Origin: Strix aluco
Taxonomy: Eukaryota > Chordata > Aves > Strigiformes > Strigidae
NCBI RefSeq assembly: GCF_031877795.1
Contig: NC_133970.1
Span: forward strand, 48,180,828 to 48,244,827
Length of the DNA stretch: 64,000 nt
Reading direction: 5' to 3'
The notes under the pieces were generated by a model. It searched no databases and was not told where the DNA came from. It saw only the letters and a list, made by a program, of their open reading frames with translations. The translations under genes were made by a program, and so were the position numbers. Positions 12,786 to 25,851 of this stretch are shown here, one piece after another; the first letter of the stretch is position 1, and each line of letters starts with the position of its first letter.

Positions 12786-13390
12786 TGTACTGGGTGTGGC
12801 TGAGCCGGAATTGGTTTTCCCCTGTAGCAGCCCTCACGGTGCTGTGTTTGATGTTGGGAGCTGGCAGGGTGTTGATAGCACCCTGGTGGTGTGGCTACTG
12901 CTGAGTGGTGCTTACACAGCACCAAGGCTCTTTCCGACATTTCCCCCCCCCACAGTGGGATGGGGTGGGCAAGACCTTGGGAGGGGACACAACCAGGACA
13001 GCTGACCCCAACTGACCAAAGGGATATTCCAGACCATCTGACGGCTGCTCAGTATAAAGCTGGGAGAAAGGAGGAAGGGGGTGGGGTCACCCTTGGTCCT
13101 CCGAGGCAACCCCTCCGCGTATGGGAGCCCTGCTTCCTGAGAAGGCCCGACATCGCCTGTTCATGGGAAGTAGAGAATAAATCTGTTTGCTTTTTTTTGC
13201 TTCCGCGCGCGGACCTTTGCTTCACTTTGCTTATATTAAAACTGCTGTTGTTTTACCCACAAGGGTTGGTTTTTTTTCCTATCTTATTTTCTTTCCCCTC
13301 TTTGCCCTGTTGAGAAAAAAAGGGGAAGGGGGGGAAGTGATAGAGTGACTTGGTGGGTACCTGGCATTTAGCCAAGGTCAAACCACCACA
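12786..13390 (+). mobile_element. Solo LTR of the provirus A family
   Basis: It is co-linear with the LTRs at 25233-25843 and 31924-32530 over its whole length (605 bp). Shared features are a TATAAA near 13054, AATAAA near 13176 and the ending AACCACCACA. It is flanked by ACATG (12781-12785) and ATATG (13391-13395), a 5-bp target duplication with one mismatch. It differs from A's LTRs at more sites than they differ from each other, so it is an older insertion. Confidence 0.85.
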
Positions 13391-13765
13391 ATATGCATCA
13401 TGATTCAGTGGGCAGCTTAGCACCAAAACCATAAATCTGCCACTTCGGAATATCAAATATTGGTGGGTATGTAGAAGTATTCCTGCAATACTATTGAGTC
13501 ACAGTTCAAACAGTTGCTATTAATTCTGTACTGTTATGGCCAAGTTAGAGTTCTTAATCTGCTAAATTTGCTATGTTCAGAGCACATTTCCCACATACAC
13601 ACTTTTGAGAAAACACTTTTGTTTTTAATATGAAGATATACACAACTGTTCTTACTCCTTCCTGTCCCGCATAACCACAACAGCTGCAAATATTCACTAC
13701 ATAATAGAGATGTTTCTTCCTTTGTAATATGCACTTAAGTCATCCAGCCAAGAAGCAGAAATAAT

Positions 13766-13943
13766 ACTAGTGTTTTACTATAGTGTAAATCAACTGACAG
13801 AGCTTACATTGATAATATTGATTTTATTTTATAGATTTTATCAACTTTATTTTATTGATTTTATCTATTGTAAAACTAGTGCTTTACTGTAGTGTAAATC
13901 AATAGATGAAGCTTATTGATAATACTGATTTTATTTTAGTCTA
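13766..13943 (+). repeat. Two-copy local tandem duplication, ~109-bp offset
   Basis: The motif ACTAGTGYTTTACTRTAGTG followed by TAAATCAA and a run ending in TGATTTTATTTTA occurs at about 13766 and 13875. The copies differ by several substitutions and small gaps. It is AT-rich and non-coding. Confidence 0.75.
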
Positions 13944-14727
13944 ACAGTTGACTGAGGTGTAGTACTTCTTATTTACATAAGCCAAAAGGATTCATAAGGA
14001 TCATTTCCAGTGTCCCTATTCCACAGATGTCAGGAGTATATGCTATATAGTCCCAGAGGGCAAAATTTCATCTTTATTGTATGCCATGTCAGTACAAATT
14101 TAATTAGACCCATCAGGTAGTAAGAGAAATAGGGTTCCCCCCTCCTCACATACCAGTTTCAGTCTGATTTGCAGAACATATCTACAGGATGGACACAGAA
14201 TTGAGATAGTTCTACAGTCCTATACCTGAGCAAATACATCTTGTCTTTTAACCTGACTATACAGGCATATCCTTAGTCACTTTTTCCCACTACACCATAG
14301 CAACATTAGTACCCTACAGCAGGAAAATATCACAGCAGAGCTCCTTTACATGCACACTGCACATAACAAACCAAGGGGCTTATCTGCTGGCATACCTATT
14401 CTTTATACAAAAGAATACTCTCCATGTAGCACAGCTCTATCCAAGACAAGAGTACTGCTGGGATATTGATGTTAGCTGAGAGCATGATAATAAATAATTA
14501 CTCCCATCCCCAGCCAACAGAACTACACCAGGAAAATTTTATAATTTATAGTCAAGAGAAAAGAAGATACTAGAGCATAATTGGACTTTCAGTTTTATTT
14601 ATTTCATTTATTCCAAAAATCTAAGCTCCATAAGAATTTAAATCCCACTGTGGCAGTAAATCACACTTTGCAGTAAATCACAACTGCAGACTAATTGATT
14701 ATGCAGTTGTCTACTGTGTTTAATTGT

Positions 14728-15096
14728 AGGGTCATAGAATATTTCAGATTGGAAGGGTCCTTGGGAGGTCATCTAGCCCAGCCCTCAGCTCCATGCAGGC
14801 TCAGCTATAAGACCAGACCAGGTTGCTCAGACCTGTATTCAGTTGGATCTTAAAAACATCCAAAAATTAGATTGCACAAGATCTCTGGGCAACCTGTTTC
14901 ATTGCTTGACTATTCTTATGGTGAAAAAACTTTTCCTTATATCGAGCCTGGTAACCTCCTCATAGGTACAAGAAAGCTGCCCTAAGGTTTCTCTGAAACC
15001 TTCGCTCCTCCAGGCTGAGCAAGCCCAGGTCCCTCCTCACAAGGCAAGAGTTCCAGCTTCCTGGGCATCTTGGTGACTCTGTTGAACTTGCTCAGG
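14728..15096 (-). mobile_element. Old CR1 3' fragment
   Basis: On the minus strand it reads as a CR1 3' UTR ending ...CTGAAATATTCTATGACCC, with degraded ORF2 C-terminal sequence upstream (GGCTTGCTCAGCCTGGAGGA). It is clearly more diverged than the CR1 copies at 5949 or 51956. Confidence 0.8.
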
Positions 15097-15692
15097 TATG
15101 TTTATATCATTCTTGTATGTTGGGGAAGGTGGGGAGGGCAGGGGGAACTCAACACAGTATCATGGATGCACTTTAATGAGAGAAAGTGGAGAGGTGTGCG
15201 CTCCTGCTAATACAGTTCACAATGTTACAGAATTCTTTTATAGATTTGTCAGCAGCACCAAGGGTGAATCTCTATGTACTATGCATAAAAGACCATACAA
15301 CATGTATGTATTAAAAACCATACAACATGTGTGTTTATACATGCACATTGTATACAGCTTAATTTGGGTTAACTGACAGGTAAAACTATTTTTAGCTGTT
15401 AAAGGACACAAAAACTTGAAGACTGCTAAGGAATCTAGTTCTACTTGAATCCCCAAGGGCTTTCCTGACCACTAAAAGGAAACCCATACTGGATGAGGTT
15501 CATCCAGCAGCATACTCAGCAACGCTATCAGCAACACTAATATTTTGCTCTCTTCATTCTATGTGCTCCATATCAGACTGACACAAATACCCCCAGATGT
15601 CCTCTTATCTAGCTGGTAGATCAGTTGACTTTTATTCTCACCTCCACATTAATTTTTCTTGGACTCACTCCTGTAAACTAAGAAAAACCATA

Positions 15693-16328
15693 TGTTCGGG
15701 TTAATGCCTAAGCTATAGTGACACTTTAATTTAGGATTGAATGTACTGCACTGACCTTCTAAGGAGGACCACTAATCACTGGCTCTATTGTGTAAGCCTG
15801 ATACTTTGTATAAACAATGCGAGCCCTGCTAATGACTATACCCTTGAAGAGGAGCTAAAAGACTCACAAAAGGGGAAGATCCTGCCCAAGAAGGCACCAA
15901 AGACTGGATAATTGCCTGAGAAGCATGAAGTCAGTGAAAATTGGTAGTACCTGGGGGAAAGGTCAAGGCAGCAGGGGGAGACTGTGACCACTGACTCAAT
16001 TTAAGACCAAGAAGATGTGCCCCCCTTCACCCTTTGAGTTTACACAGAATAATTAAAAGGCACTGTAACTTTAAATCAAGATGAGGCATGTTGTTAACCA
16101 ATGAGGGACAAAGTGATAAGAAACTACCCAATGGTCATTACAGTAAATGTGTATTCATGTAGTTTGAAGTGTATAAATACATTGAAGTTCTTCTGTGTGG
16201 TGTGCTAGCTTTGTGGAATTACCACCTAGCACCCATCTTTGCGCAAATATGGAATAAACTGATATCTTGGCTCTGTGTAAAACTGGTTTATGGCACACCA
16301 GGTACCGAACCCTGTTTGACGGACAACA
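15693..16328 (+). mobile_element. Class-I-like (ERV1-type) solo LTR
   Basis: It starts TGTTCGGG and ends GGACAACA. A TATA box (GTATAAATAC) lies near 16169, followed by GTGTGCTAGCTTTGTGGAAT and a polyadenylation signal AATAAA near 16252. This R/U5 arrangement also occurs in the element ending near 47130. No target duplication was found (CCATA left, CTCCC right), so the ends are tentative. Confidence 0.6.
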
Positions 16329-16583
16329 CTCCCACTTGGCTGTATTGGCCAGGCTGCTTTCTAATTAGAAGCTCAATCTGTCTCAGTTCATGACACCTTC
16401 CCACATTCTTCATAGATAGGAAACCTAATACTTGACCATTTAAGAAATCCCTTTGCTCAATATTACTTTGAAGGAAGGCTGTTCTCAGAAGAATTTGCAG
16501 GCTCATAATTTCTATTCCCAAGATAAACTGAAGATGTTGACCCTTAAAAGATCATATAACAGATATCATAGGCGTTTAACAAC

Positions 16584-17172
16584 TGTCATGGTTTAAACCT
16601 GGCCCCAGCCAAACACCACGCAGCTGCTCACTCACCCTCCCCCTGCCTGGGGGAATGGACGAGAGAATTGGAGGGAAAAAGGGAGACTTGCAGATTGAGA
16701 CAAAAACAGTTTAATAATTGTAATAAAATAAAACAATAACAATAATAGAAAGTACACATGGGTAATGCAAAACGTGATTGCTCACCACCCACAGACTGAT
16801 ACCCAGCCCGTTCCTGCCTAGCAATCCCAAAATACCAAGATCTCGCAATCGCAATCCAAGAAATGAGAGAGAAACCCCCTCCTTCCTGGTCACCCTTCCT
16901 TTATATACTGAGCATGACGTTGCATGATATGGAATATTCCATTGGCCAATTTGGGTCCGGTGCTCTGGCTCTGCTCCCTCCCAGCTTCTTGTGCACCTGC
17001 ACACGGGCAGGACATGGGGAGTTGAAAAGTCCTTGATTTGTTAGCAACAACTGAAAACATCAGTGTGTTATCAGCATTCTTCTCATACCAAATCCCATAC
17101 TGAATCCAAAACACAGCACTAGTCTAGCTACTGAGAAGAAAAATTAACTCTATCCCAGCCAAAACCAGGACA
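16584..17172 (-). mobile_element. Solo LTR, TGTCCTGG family, inverted twin of 4766-5354
   Basis: Read on the minus strand it starts TGTCCTGG and ends AAACCATGACA (589 bp). It shares the TATA box and ATTAAA signal of the copy at 4766, and every long frame in one is repeated exactly in the other. Flanks are ACAAC on the left and TGGAT on the right, not a duplication. TGGAT is the reverse complement of ATCCA, the right flank of the partner LTR. Confidence 0.85.
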
Positions 17173-17444
17173 TGGATCAAATTTGTTTGATAAATATTTG
17201 AGATCCCTTTGTATGAGACAGCTTTATGTCATATTTACCTGAGTCACTCTAACATTACATTGAATCAGATAATGTCTGTCATTGTGCAAATGATATACAA
17301 GCATAATGTCAAATTAATTTCTATAAGGTTAATATAATTCTGGTCAATTCAATAAATATGTGCCAAGCTGCCTGTTCTGGATCTGGATCAAATTTATACT
17401 GCAGTGTGTTCCCATATGTTACAAGCAAAAAGCAGGTGTGGATT

Positions 17445-17890
17445 CCTCAAGGATGAGGCATGACACTTGGCGACTGAAAGCTTTGACTTTATTGAAAGCG
17501 TAGCATTACCACAGTGGGAGCCCCAGGACACCAATGCTAGTCAAAATGGGGACCTGATGCAGCGGAGCCCTGCTCAGGGGTGAAGCTCAAGCGAAAGCAC
17601 TGCAGGGGAACATAATAAAACCTGTGCTTATTAACATATCATACGTATGCAATGTCTTGTTTTGCTCATTAGCAAAATCACTGATGTAATGCAGGTGCTG
17701 TTGTCTGAATTCCGAGATCCACAGCTGGCTGGCATGTTGGTGCCTGTACAAAGGTGGGTGCAGATGGGGGGGGGGGGGGAAGTGAACTATCCTGGGTTAC
17801 TGTGACAATGAGATAAAATGTGCTTGGGAGTCTACAGACTTGGATGGGAAGAAGCGAACTATGCCAGGTTACCGTAACAAAGTCTTCTCA
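17445..17890 (-). mobile_element. Possible minus-strand LTR
   Basis: On the minus strand there is a polyadenylation signal AATAAAG (from 17488-17494) followed by a CTTTCAGTCGCC-like U5, as in retroviral R/U5. It also contains a poly-G run at 17767-17780. I could not define either end or a target duplication, and there is no second copy in the window. Confidence 0.25.
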
Positions 17891-20800
17891 TGCCCTACAC
17901 CGCATACTTGTGGAAGCATAAATGTCATTAGCATATAACTCAGAAGTTCCTAAAATATAGCTGAAAAAGACAAAATTTCTGGTAGAATCCAGTTGCTGTG
18001 ATAACTGCATATATATTCCACAAGTCTTGATAAAACAGACTTTACATAAACATCAAGCTATAATATGCCAGAAGACTACATTTTCAGTCTTAAGATCACT
18101 GAGAAAAGCAATGAAAACACATTCATTTGTTACTGCCCTTGGGGCATGGACAGATGCAGAGAAGTATAATGTAAATTGCTTATGAAAGAAAAAAAGCTGC
18201 AAGTGTGTATTATTGTCCTAATGTTCCTTAGATATAGGTTTCATTCATATATGGAAATACAGAACTTCAGCATTTCAGTGTAGCAGCCTTAATATGTAAG
18301 CTCAGAATTATGTTGATGTGTTTTTCAGGAAATTGAAACAGCTTTTAGATTTTTACAGAAGACCTTTTGTGGAGGTGCTCAATTGGAATAATTCACCCAT
18401 GTTTAATGGAGACTGTCTAAAACATTTTCCCTCCCTTAGTAGGAAGCTATGGGTAGGTATATTGCAGCATGAAGAAATCAATCCTTTACCCTGCTCACCC
18501 TGAGAAATTATTGGAAAAAATCCAGGAAAACCTCTGTCTTAAAAAAAATGATTGTTTTAACCTAAACTGCCTCATATTAAGAAAATTCTACAACAAAGAT
18601 TGTACCATTTCTGGGTGAGTTCAGAATACAGAGAAATTAATCTTTTCCTGTAAAGGTGCTTTCTTTTTTTCTTGTCAGATGCATTTATCAAGATATACAA
18701 TATGGGGATGTTGGTACAAATGTCTTTAATTTCTCTGACATCTGGCCTACCATAGCTAGTCTAAAGGACATGGAAAGCTGTTCTTTTAAATATCTGGTGT
18801 CAAGATGATTTCTATAGTGATTTATACAAGAGACAGTAAATAAAGGATGCTCTTGTTAAATTAAAATAGGTATTTGACCCTTAGAAATGCAATTGCTGTC
18901 ATGTAGCTCCCCCTTCAAAAAATTTAATTAGGAAAATAAACCAATTAAAATAATAGTGTGCCCTCAATAGTGTGTCTTTGAACTTAATTCTGTTGTTCCC
19001 ATTTGTTAAATAACACATCTTGTTAAGATCGTGAATTACACTTAGGAACCTGCTAGTACCGTGTACAAAGCTCATTTTCCAATAACGAGAGGCATGCTCT
19101 GTGACTGTTCCTCAGTCTGAAAAATGCTGTTTCTCCAGCATGGTATTTAATTTGCACCCAGTAATACAAAGCTAATACTTGAATGAGACTGAAAGGGATG
19201 ATTTGGCCGCTAATGGCCCTGAAAGCCGGAATTTCCTGACCTCACCCTAGCAGCACAAGTTGCAGATCTGCCAAAGGCATTTGATAAGGAATGGGGGATT
19301 GTGATGGATATCAGAGTTCTGTGCAAAGCCTGTCCTAGTAATAGTAGCTGCATTTCTTATAATTGTGGCTATGTTTTTCATGTGGAAATAACGTGTGTGT
19401 GCATGTTTGTATTATCACTAAATCTCTCTTTCATTTTCTTCTTTGTTTCTTGTATTTAAAGTGCTTTAAAAAGTCTTTTCTGAAAAGCATTTTATTTTTT
19501 CTTTTTTTTTCTTTAAGTAAATGAGAGCCTAATTTTTGGCAAAGTTTTAGCAGCAGTAATGCTTGGATCACTTTGATCGCTATTGATATAAATCAAATAG
19601 GTATTTTACGAGATATTCATATTTCCCTAATTTGCAGTGAGGTTCAACTCTGAAATCAGTCTATATAAAGAACTGTGACTTTCAATGCTTGCCCAGAATT
19701 GGCAGCTCAAATGTCCAGTTAAAAAATAGAAATTCCAAGCCTGGTAATTCATGTCCTAGTAAACAGTTAAAATCTCAGTCTCCTTTTAAATATTTTTTTT
19801 TTTTGTTGTAAGTCAGCATCACTGTCAAAAATTTGAGCTCTTGTCTGCTTTTTTCATGATTACAGGTTTAATTTAGGGATTGGCTCATTCTGCTTTTATT
19901 CTAAATTTAAATAACCACAATACAGTAGCATGGGGATGTCAGATGTGGGGAAAATTTTGCCAATTTCATATAGTGTTTATGAAATAAATTTGTCCACAGC
20001 TCAGTGGCTATCCTTCAGCATATAGATGATGGCACATGCTATTGGGTTTTACAGCAGAGAGGTTTATCATTACTTTGTTTACTGTTTTTGCTCATATGAA
20101 TTTATAACACATACTGACCCTTGCAGTTTTGGGGTTTTTACTCTGTCCTTCTAGTCATTAAGGAACTAGATCCATAAAGAGATTTAGAAGTGCTTAGACC
20201 TTTTCTAGAGGCCTGGTTCTTGGAGTAGAAATCACATACCTAGATTAGGCAACTGCATATTCCAATGCATACAGGTAGCTGAACATGTAGGACCAAAACT
20301 TAAAACATCCAGATGGTGCCCAGTGTGAAGGTCTGGTATTTGTAAAACAGCAGTAGGAAGCATAGGAAATGATAGGTCTGAAATTTTATAATCCTGAATT
20401 AGTTACATTCATAATGTCAGAATTCACAGCGTGAAAACATCTGCTGGGTTTAAGGGGCTTCTATGTTTTCTCTCTCTATGTTGAGTAACCAGTTTATTCC
20501 TAATCTGTCGGAGGTGGTGGTGGTTAAAGAATTTACCCAGGATGGGAGAATTCAGTGCTCACTGCTGCCAGGAGTCAGAGCCACTGTTCTCATCTTCATG
20601 GAGAAATTCCAAACTGTAGGCTCTGGAGATGAGTCCTCTTCTGTCTGTCTAAAGCTATGTCTCACTGAAGAAGCAATGCAAATTCCTGAGGCCAGAGACA
20701 AGAGAGGGTATTCACTAGGTGAGGGTAGTCACATGATAAGAACACTTTCCTGAGAAACAGGAAGCAGTCTTCAGCCCTTGGGCTGAGCAGGGTACTGAGC

Positions 20801-21342
20801 CTGGGTTTTTCTCTTTCCTGGATAAGAGCTATAACTGTGAGGTTACTATATAAAAAATGGTCAGTGACACGATAGCCACCACAGAACTTTGTTTTCCATT
20901 AGAAAAGTAGCAGTAGCTGCAGTGTTTTGTGCTGAACTCAATACTTTCGGCATGTGTCAAAGGCTGCTTTAAGAGAAGCTCTTTGGGGCTTTAGGTACAT
21001 GGGTTCCTAGTTTGTGGTTTCCAAATGTACTGACATATAACAAGAGGGACCCCTGACCTAGACAGGAGAGGAATACAAAATACCTATTAGAAACAGTTAT
21101 CTATAGTTTCAAAGAAGTAAATATTTTTAACTGTATCTTTCTTAAAATTCAGTTCTTAGCCTTACATTGATTAATTTTTATTAACACTATCAAACTCTCT
21201 CATATAAACCAGTGAAATACCCATTACACATCTCTGAGTGTATATGTAAATAATATAATAGTGGGAGGCATCTTTGTTCTGCAGTCAGGCATTGTGTTGC
21301 AATTGAGTTTTCTTTATTAGAAGGAATATAGTTCATGATAAT
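17891..21342. other. Unique AT-rich stretch, no gene seen
   Basis: No frame has a recognisable domain, splice-bounded exon or retroelement protein. The sequence is not repeated elsewhere in the window. It looks like ordinary intronic or intergenic DNA. Confidence 0.45.
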
Positions 21343-21786
21343 TGTCCTGGTTTCAGCTTGGATAGAATTAATTTTCTTAAGCTGGGAGAGAGCATAGCTG
21401 GAGCGCCTGACCTGGATTTCGGCCAGGATAGAGTTAACTTTCTTTGAGCTGGGAGGGGGCTCAGCTGAAGTGCTGGGCCCAGATTAGCCATTGGAGTATT
21501 CCATATCATGTGACGTTATGCTCGGTATATAAAGGAGGCGGGTTCTGTGTGGCAGGATCTTCGTTCTGTCGGGATCGCTGCCGGGGGCAGGCTGCATATT
21601 GGTCGCTGGGTGGTGAGCAACTGCATTGTGCATTACCTGTTTGTACTTTCCATTATTGTTTTGTTACATTACAATCACTAAAACCTTTTTTTTTTATTTT
21701 CAACCTACAAGGTTTTTTTTCTTTTTCTTCCTCCCCTTTTTCCCCAGGTGGGGTGTTTGGCTGCCGGCTGAGTTCAAACCACGACA
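21343..21786 (+). mobile_element. Solo LTR with a perfect target duplication
   Basis: It starts TGTCCTGG and ends ACCACGACA, with the 5-bp target duplication ATAAT at 21338-21342 and 21787-21791. The TATA box (TATATAAA) lies near 21526-21533. U3 starts with a partial self-duplication: GGATAGARTTAA and AGCTGGGAG appear twice, about 65 bp apart. Its ends and core match the LTRs at 34166-34598 and 50178-50600 (minus strand). Confidence 0.9.
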
Positions 21787-22934
21787 ATAATACACAGCAG
21801 ATTTCACTGCTTTAGGAGCAAGTGAACTCTGTACTAGGGATTCAATCGCTCTTCTCAGCAAGAGAGAGAGTTGGAAGGGAAGAGGAAAGCTGGCATGGTT
21901 AAAAGAGGTCTTGGATTTGATATTCTGTGCTGCTATACATGGACAACTCACTCAAGCTTTTCTATGTTTCAGACACTCCACCTGACAGGTATTCATTTTA
22001 CCGATTTCATTGTACTATAGTGATAAATAGGTTACTAATGCACAAAGGAGCTCCAAGACTCAGAGAGAAGACAGAGAGGACAATGCATCATGTTTAAACT
22101 GCAAAGTATAGCTGTTGTATTGAGCACTAAGAAAGAAAGTGTGCCCTGCAGATTTTTCTTACTGTAGTCTTCAGTATTCTGTTATACTACTTACTGAATT
22201 AAAATACAAAAAACCAAACAAAAACCCCAAACAAGTCTGAACATCCTAAGTTAAGTGAGTTTTTATTGAGACACCATCATGGAATATGAATGATCTTGGG
22301 TCATCAATCAGGACCCATATTTCATCTATTGTCACTGGTGCCTCATGACCCTTGCTCATGCCTCACGTCACACTTCAGTCAGTTCAAACTTCACTAGCCC
22401 TAATCATAGTACATGGATTCTGGGGTGATAGTACTCCTATGATCTAGGATTTCTGCTTTTGTAAACATACATTTTGTTACTTAAAAGACAAACAAGCATT
22501 GATATTAATATTAGAGCTACAGAACCAACAAGTCTTTTTTCTCTAATTGTACTCTGCTTGAAAATTTCATGTTATTGGATCCCATAATCCACTGGTTCAC
22601 TTGGTGATTTAAAAAGTAAACCAAAGGAAAATTAAATCAGTAGTGTAAAATTAGAAACTGAGTTTCTCAAAAAACTGGGAAATCTCTGTGCTTGGATTCT
22701 AAAAGGATCTGTTGTATTTGGGTGATGTAGAAGAAGTGAATCTTCGAAGTAATTGCACAAATTCTTAGGTGTAAAGTGATATAGCATCTCCCATGCCTTT
22801 GTGTATGTTGTGCTCTATAACTTTGTAAATGTGAATTAGAAATGGCCTTGGCACTTGGAGTCAGGTCCACCATATTCAACAGTCTCTCTCAGCCAATGTT
22901 TTTTATGATTCTGTTACTGCATGGATTTAGGATG
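21787..22934. other. Unique non-coding stretch, nothing recognised
   Basis: Apart from short A-rich runs (near 22206-22235) I see no gene, repeat or RNA in this interval. Confidence 0.4.
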
Positions 22935-24008
22935 AATAGGAATAGAGTAGAATAGAATATTTCGGTTGGAGGGGACCTACGACAATTATCTAGTCCAACT
23001 GCCTGACCACTTCAGGGCTGACCAAAAGTTAAAGCCTGTTATTAAGGGCATTGTCCAAATGCCTCTTAAACACTGACAGGCTTGGGGCATCCACCACCTC
23101 TCTAGGAAGCCTCTTCCAGTGTTTGGCGACCCTTCTGGTAAAGAAATGCTTCCTAATGTCAAGTCTAAACCTCCCCTTATGCAGCTTTGAACCATTCCCA
23201 TGCATCCTGTCACAGGATACCAGGGAGAAATCAGCACCTCCCTGTCCATGTCCCCTCCTCAGGAAGCTGCAGAGAGCCATGAGGTCACCCCTCAGCCTCC
23301 TTTTCTCCAAACTAGACAAACCCAGAGTCCTTCGCCGCTCCTCACAGGACATGCCTTCCAGCCCTGTCACCAGCTTTGTTGCCCTCCTCTGGACACATTC
23401 AGGGACCTTCACATCCTTCTTAAATTGTGGGGCCCAGAACTGCACACGATACTCAAGGTGAGGCGGCACCAATGCTGAATACAGGGGGATAATCCCCTCT
23501 CTTGACCAGCTGGTTATGCTGTGTTTGATACAGCCCAGGATGTGGTTTGCCCTCTTGGCTGCCAGAGCACACTGCTGACTCACATTGAGCTGCTGTCAAC
23601 CAGCACCCCCAGATCCCTTTCTGCAGGGCTGCTCCTCAGCCACTCCTCTCTCAACTTGTACTTGTGTCCAGCATTACTCTGTCCCAGGTGCAGAATCTGG
23701 CATTTGGACTTGTTAAATTTCATCCCATTGATGATTGCCCAATGCTCCACTCTATCTAGATCCCTCTGCAAGGCCTTTCATCCCTCGAGAGAGAGTCAAC
23801 AGCACCTCCTAGTTAGCTATCAACAGCAAACTTGCTAATGGTGCATTCAACTCTTGCATCGAGATCATTGATAAAATATTGAACAGAACTGGCCCTAGGA
23901 TTGAGCCCTGAGGGACACCGCTGGTGACTGGTTACCAACCAGATGTAGCCCCATTCACTATAACCCTTTGAGCCCTGTCATTCAGCCAGTTCTTCACCCA
24001 GTGCACCA
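22935..24008 (-). mobile_element. CR1 LINE fragment (ORF2 C-terminal part and 3' UTR)
   Basis: On the minus strand, broken frames encode CR1 RT thumb and C-terminal sequence (LEYRVQFWAPQFKKDVK; RRLRGDLMALCSFLRRG). The element ends in ATTCTATTCTACTCTATTCC-type tail repeats. It is 5' truncated near 24008, after the WVKNWLNDRAQRVIVNG region. Confidence 0.9.
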
Positions 24009-24218
24009 TATAACTGCTCAGTATCAAGACATTTATCAAAAAGGTTTTCTTGGTGGAACAAATGTGTTTTAAAATATTTAAACTAAACTCCATAGCCCAG
24101 GTCAGTTTTCTTACCCATTTTTCACCCATTGTTTGGTACTGAATTCCTGATGTTGTAAATTGCATATGGAAAACTTAATTCTTTGACGTGATGTCTTATC
24201 TTTTCCCTCAAAAATTTG

Positions 24219-24803
24219 TGTGCTGGTTTTGGCTGGGATAGAGTTAATTTTCTTCATAGTACGGGGCTATGTTTTGGATTTGTGCTGGAAACAGTGTTGA
24301 TAACACAGGGATGTTTTCGTTATTGCTGAGCAGTGCTTATGCAGAGTCAAGGCCTTTTCTGCGCCTCAGACTTCCCTGCCAGTGAGTAGGCTGGGGGTGC
24401 ACAAGAAGTTGGGAGGGGACACAGCTGGGACAGCTGAGCCCAACTGACCAAAGGGATATTCCACACCATATGACAACATGCTCAGCAATAAAACTAGGGG
24501 GGAGGTTGGTGTGGGTCCGCTGCTCGGGGACTGGCTGAGCATCAGTCAGTCGGTGGTGAGCAATTGTTTTCATTTGCATCACTTGTCTTTCTTGGGTTTT
24601 ATTTCTCTCTGTTATTTTCCTTTTCATTACTATTATTATTGTTATTATTGTATTATAATTTATTTCAATTATTAAACTGTTTTTATCTCCACCCATGAGT
24701 TTTCTCACTTTTACTCTTCCAATTCTCTCCCCGCATGCTGCTGGGGGTGAGTGTGCAAGTGGCCCTGTTGTGCTTAGTTCCTGGCTGGGGTTAAACCATG
24801 ACA
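24219..24803 (+). mobile_element. 5' LTR of provirus C
   Basis: It starts TGTGCTGG and ends AAACCATGACA. It is followed 8 bp later by a PBS-like sequence and then by gag-related sequence, so it is a 5' LTR and not solo. U3 holds the family core (GGGATATTCCACACCATATG); ATTAAACTG near 24670 resembles a polyadenylation signal. It aligns throughout with the split LTR at 41634-43082, with many substitutions and small gaps between them. Confidence 0.8.
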
Positions 24804-24811
24804 GTCCTTTT

Positions 24812-24829
24812 TGGTGCCCAACATGGGAC
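24812..24829 (+). promoter_or_regulatory. Primer-binding site of provirus C (tRNA-Lys type, decayed)
   Basis: TGGTGCCCAACATGGGAC differs at three positions from the tRNA-Lys(1,2) PBS seen intact in provirus B. Confidence 0.7.
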
Positions 24830-25232
24830 TCAAAGGGTTTGAGATAATAACAAATTGACCAGAGCATGTTAGAAGGGATTTATATCTGTTAACAGTTTCT
24901 GGTCATGATATTGATTTATCTGTTCTCGATATTAGTTTACCTGATTTGTGCCATGCTCATTTTTTTTGCTGTACATGTTAAAGACTGGTTTTGGCTTTTG
25001 CAGTTTGCTGTGCCCTGTAGTGCTTAGGGATGTTTTGCCTGGGAGATTTGTTATTAAAACACTGACCTTGAGCTTAATCTGGTATTTGGGCTCTGTACTG
25101 AAGCCATTACTGTACTTCGGGTAGCATCACATGGAGACAATTAACAATTATACTTCCTCCTCTGAGAGGTTTTTGTGGAGGAAATACAGAATGGCACCTT
25201 CACCACCTTCTTCCATGATGTTTTTCTCCCTC

Positions 25233-25843
25233 TGTATCGGGTCTGGCTGAGCCAGAATTGGTTTTCCCCTGTAGCAGCCCTCATGGTGCTGTGGTTTATA
25301 CTGGGAGCTGGCAGGGTGTTGATAGCACCCTGGTGGTGTGGCTACTGCTGAGTGGTGCTTACACAGCACCAAGGCTCTTTCCGACATTTCCCCCCCTCTC
25401 ACAGTGGGACGGGGTGGGCAAGATCTTGGGAGGGGACACAACCAGGACAGCTGACCCCAACTGACCAAAGGGATATTCCAGACCATCTGACGGCTGCTCA
25501 GTATAAAGCTGGGAGAAAGGAGGAAGGGGGTGGGGTCACCCTTGGTCCTCCGAGGCAACCCCTCCGCGTATGGGAGCCCTGCTTCCTGAGAAGGCCCGAC
25601 ATCGCCTGTTCATGGGAAGTAGAGAATAAATCTGTTTGCTTTTTTTGCTTCCGCGCGCGGACCTTTGCTTCGCTTTGCTTATATTAAAACTGCTGTTGTT
25701 TTACCCACAAGGGTTGGTTGTTTTGTTTTCCTATCTTATTTTCTTTCCCTTCTTTGCCCTATTGAGAAAAAAAGGGGAAAGGGGGGGAAGTGATAGAGTG
25801 ACTTGGTGGGTACCTGGCATTTAGCCAAGGTCAAACCACCACA
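25233..25843 (+). mobile_element. 5' LTR of provirus A
   Basis: TGTATCGGG...AACCACCACA, 611 bp. TATA box TATAAA near 25502 (CAGTATAAAGCTGGG) and polyadenylation signal AATAAA near 25625. It has four extra bases (CTCT) in the C-rich run near 25395 compared with the 3' LTR. Confidence 0.93.
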
Positions 25844-25851
25844 GTCTATTT

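Noticed and set aside
18318-18503. A 61-codon frame in unique DNA
   Set aside because: No domain, no splice signals and typical of chance frames in AT-rich sequence.
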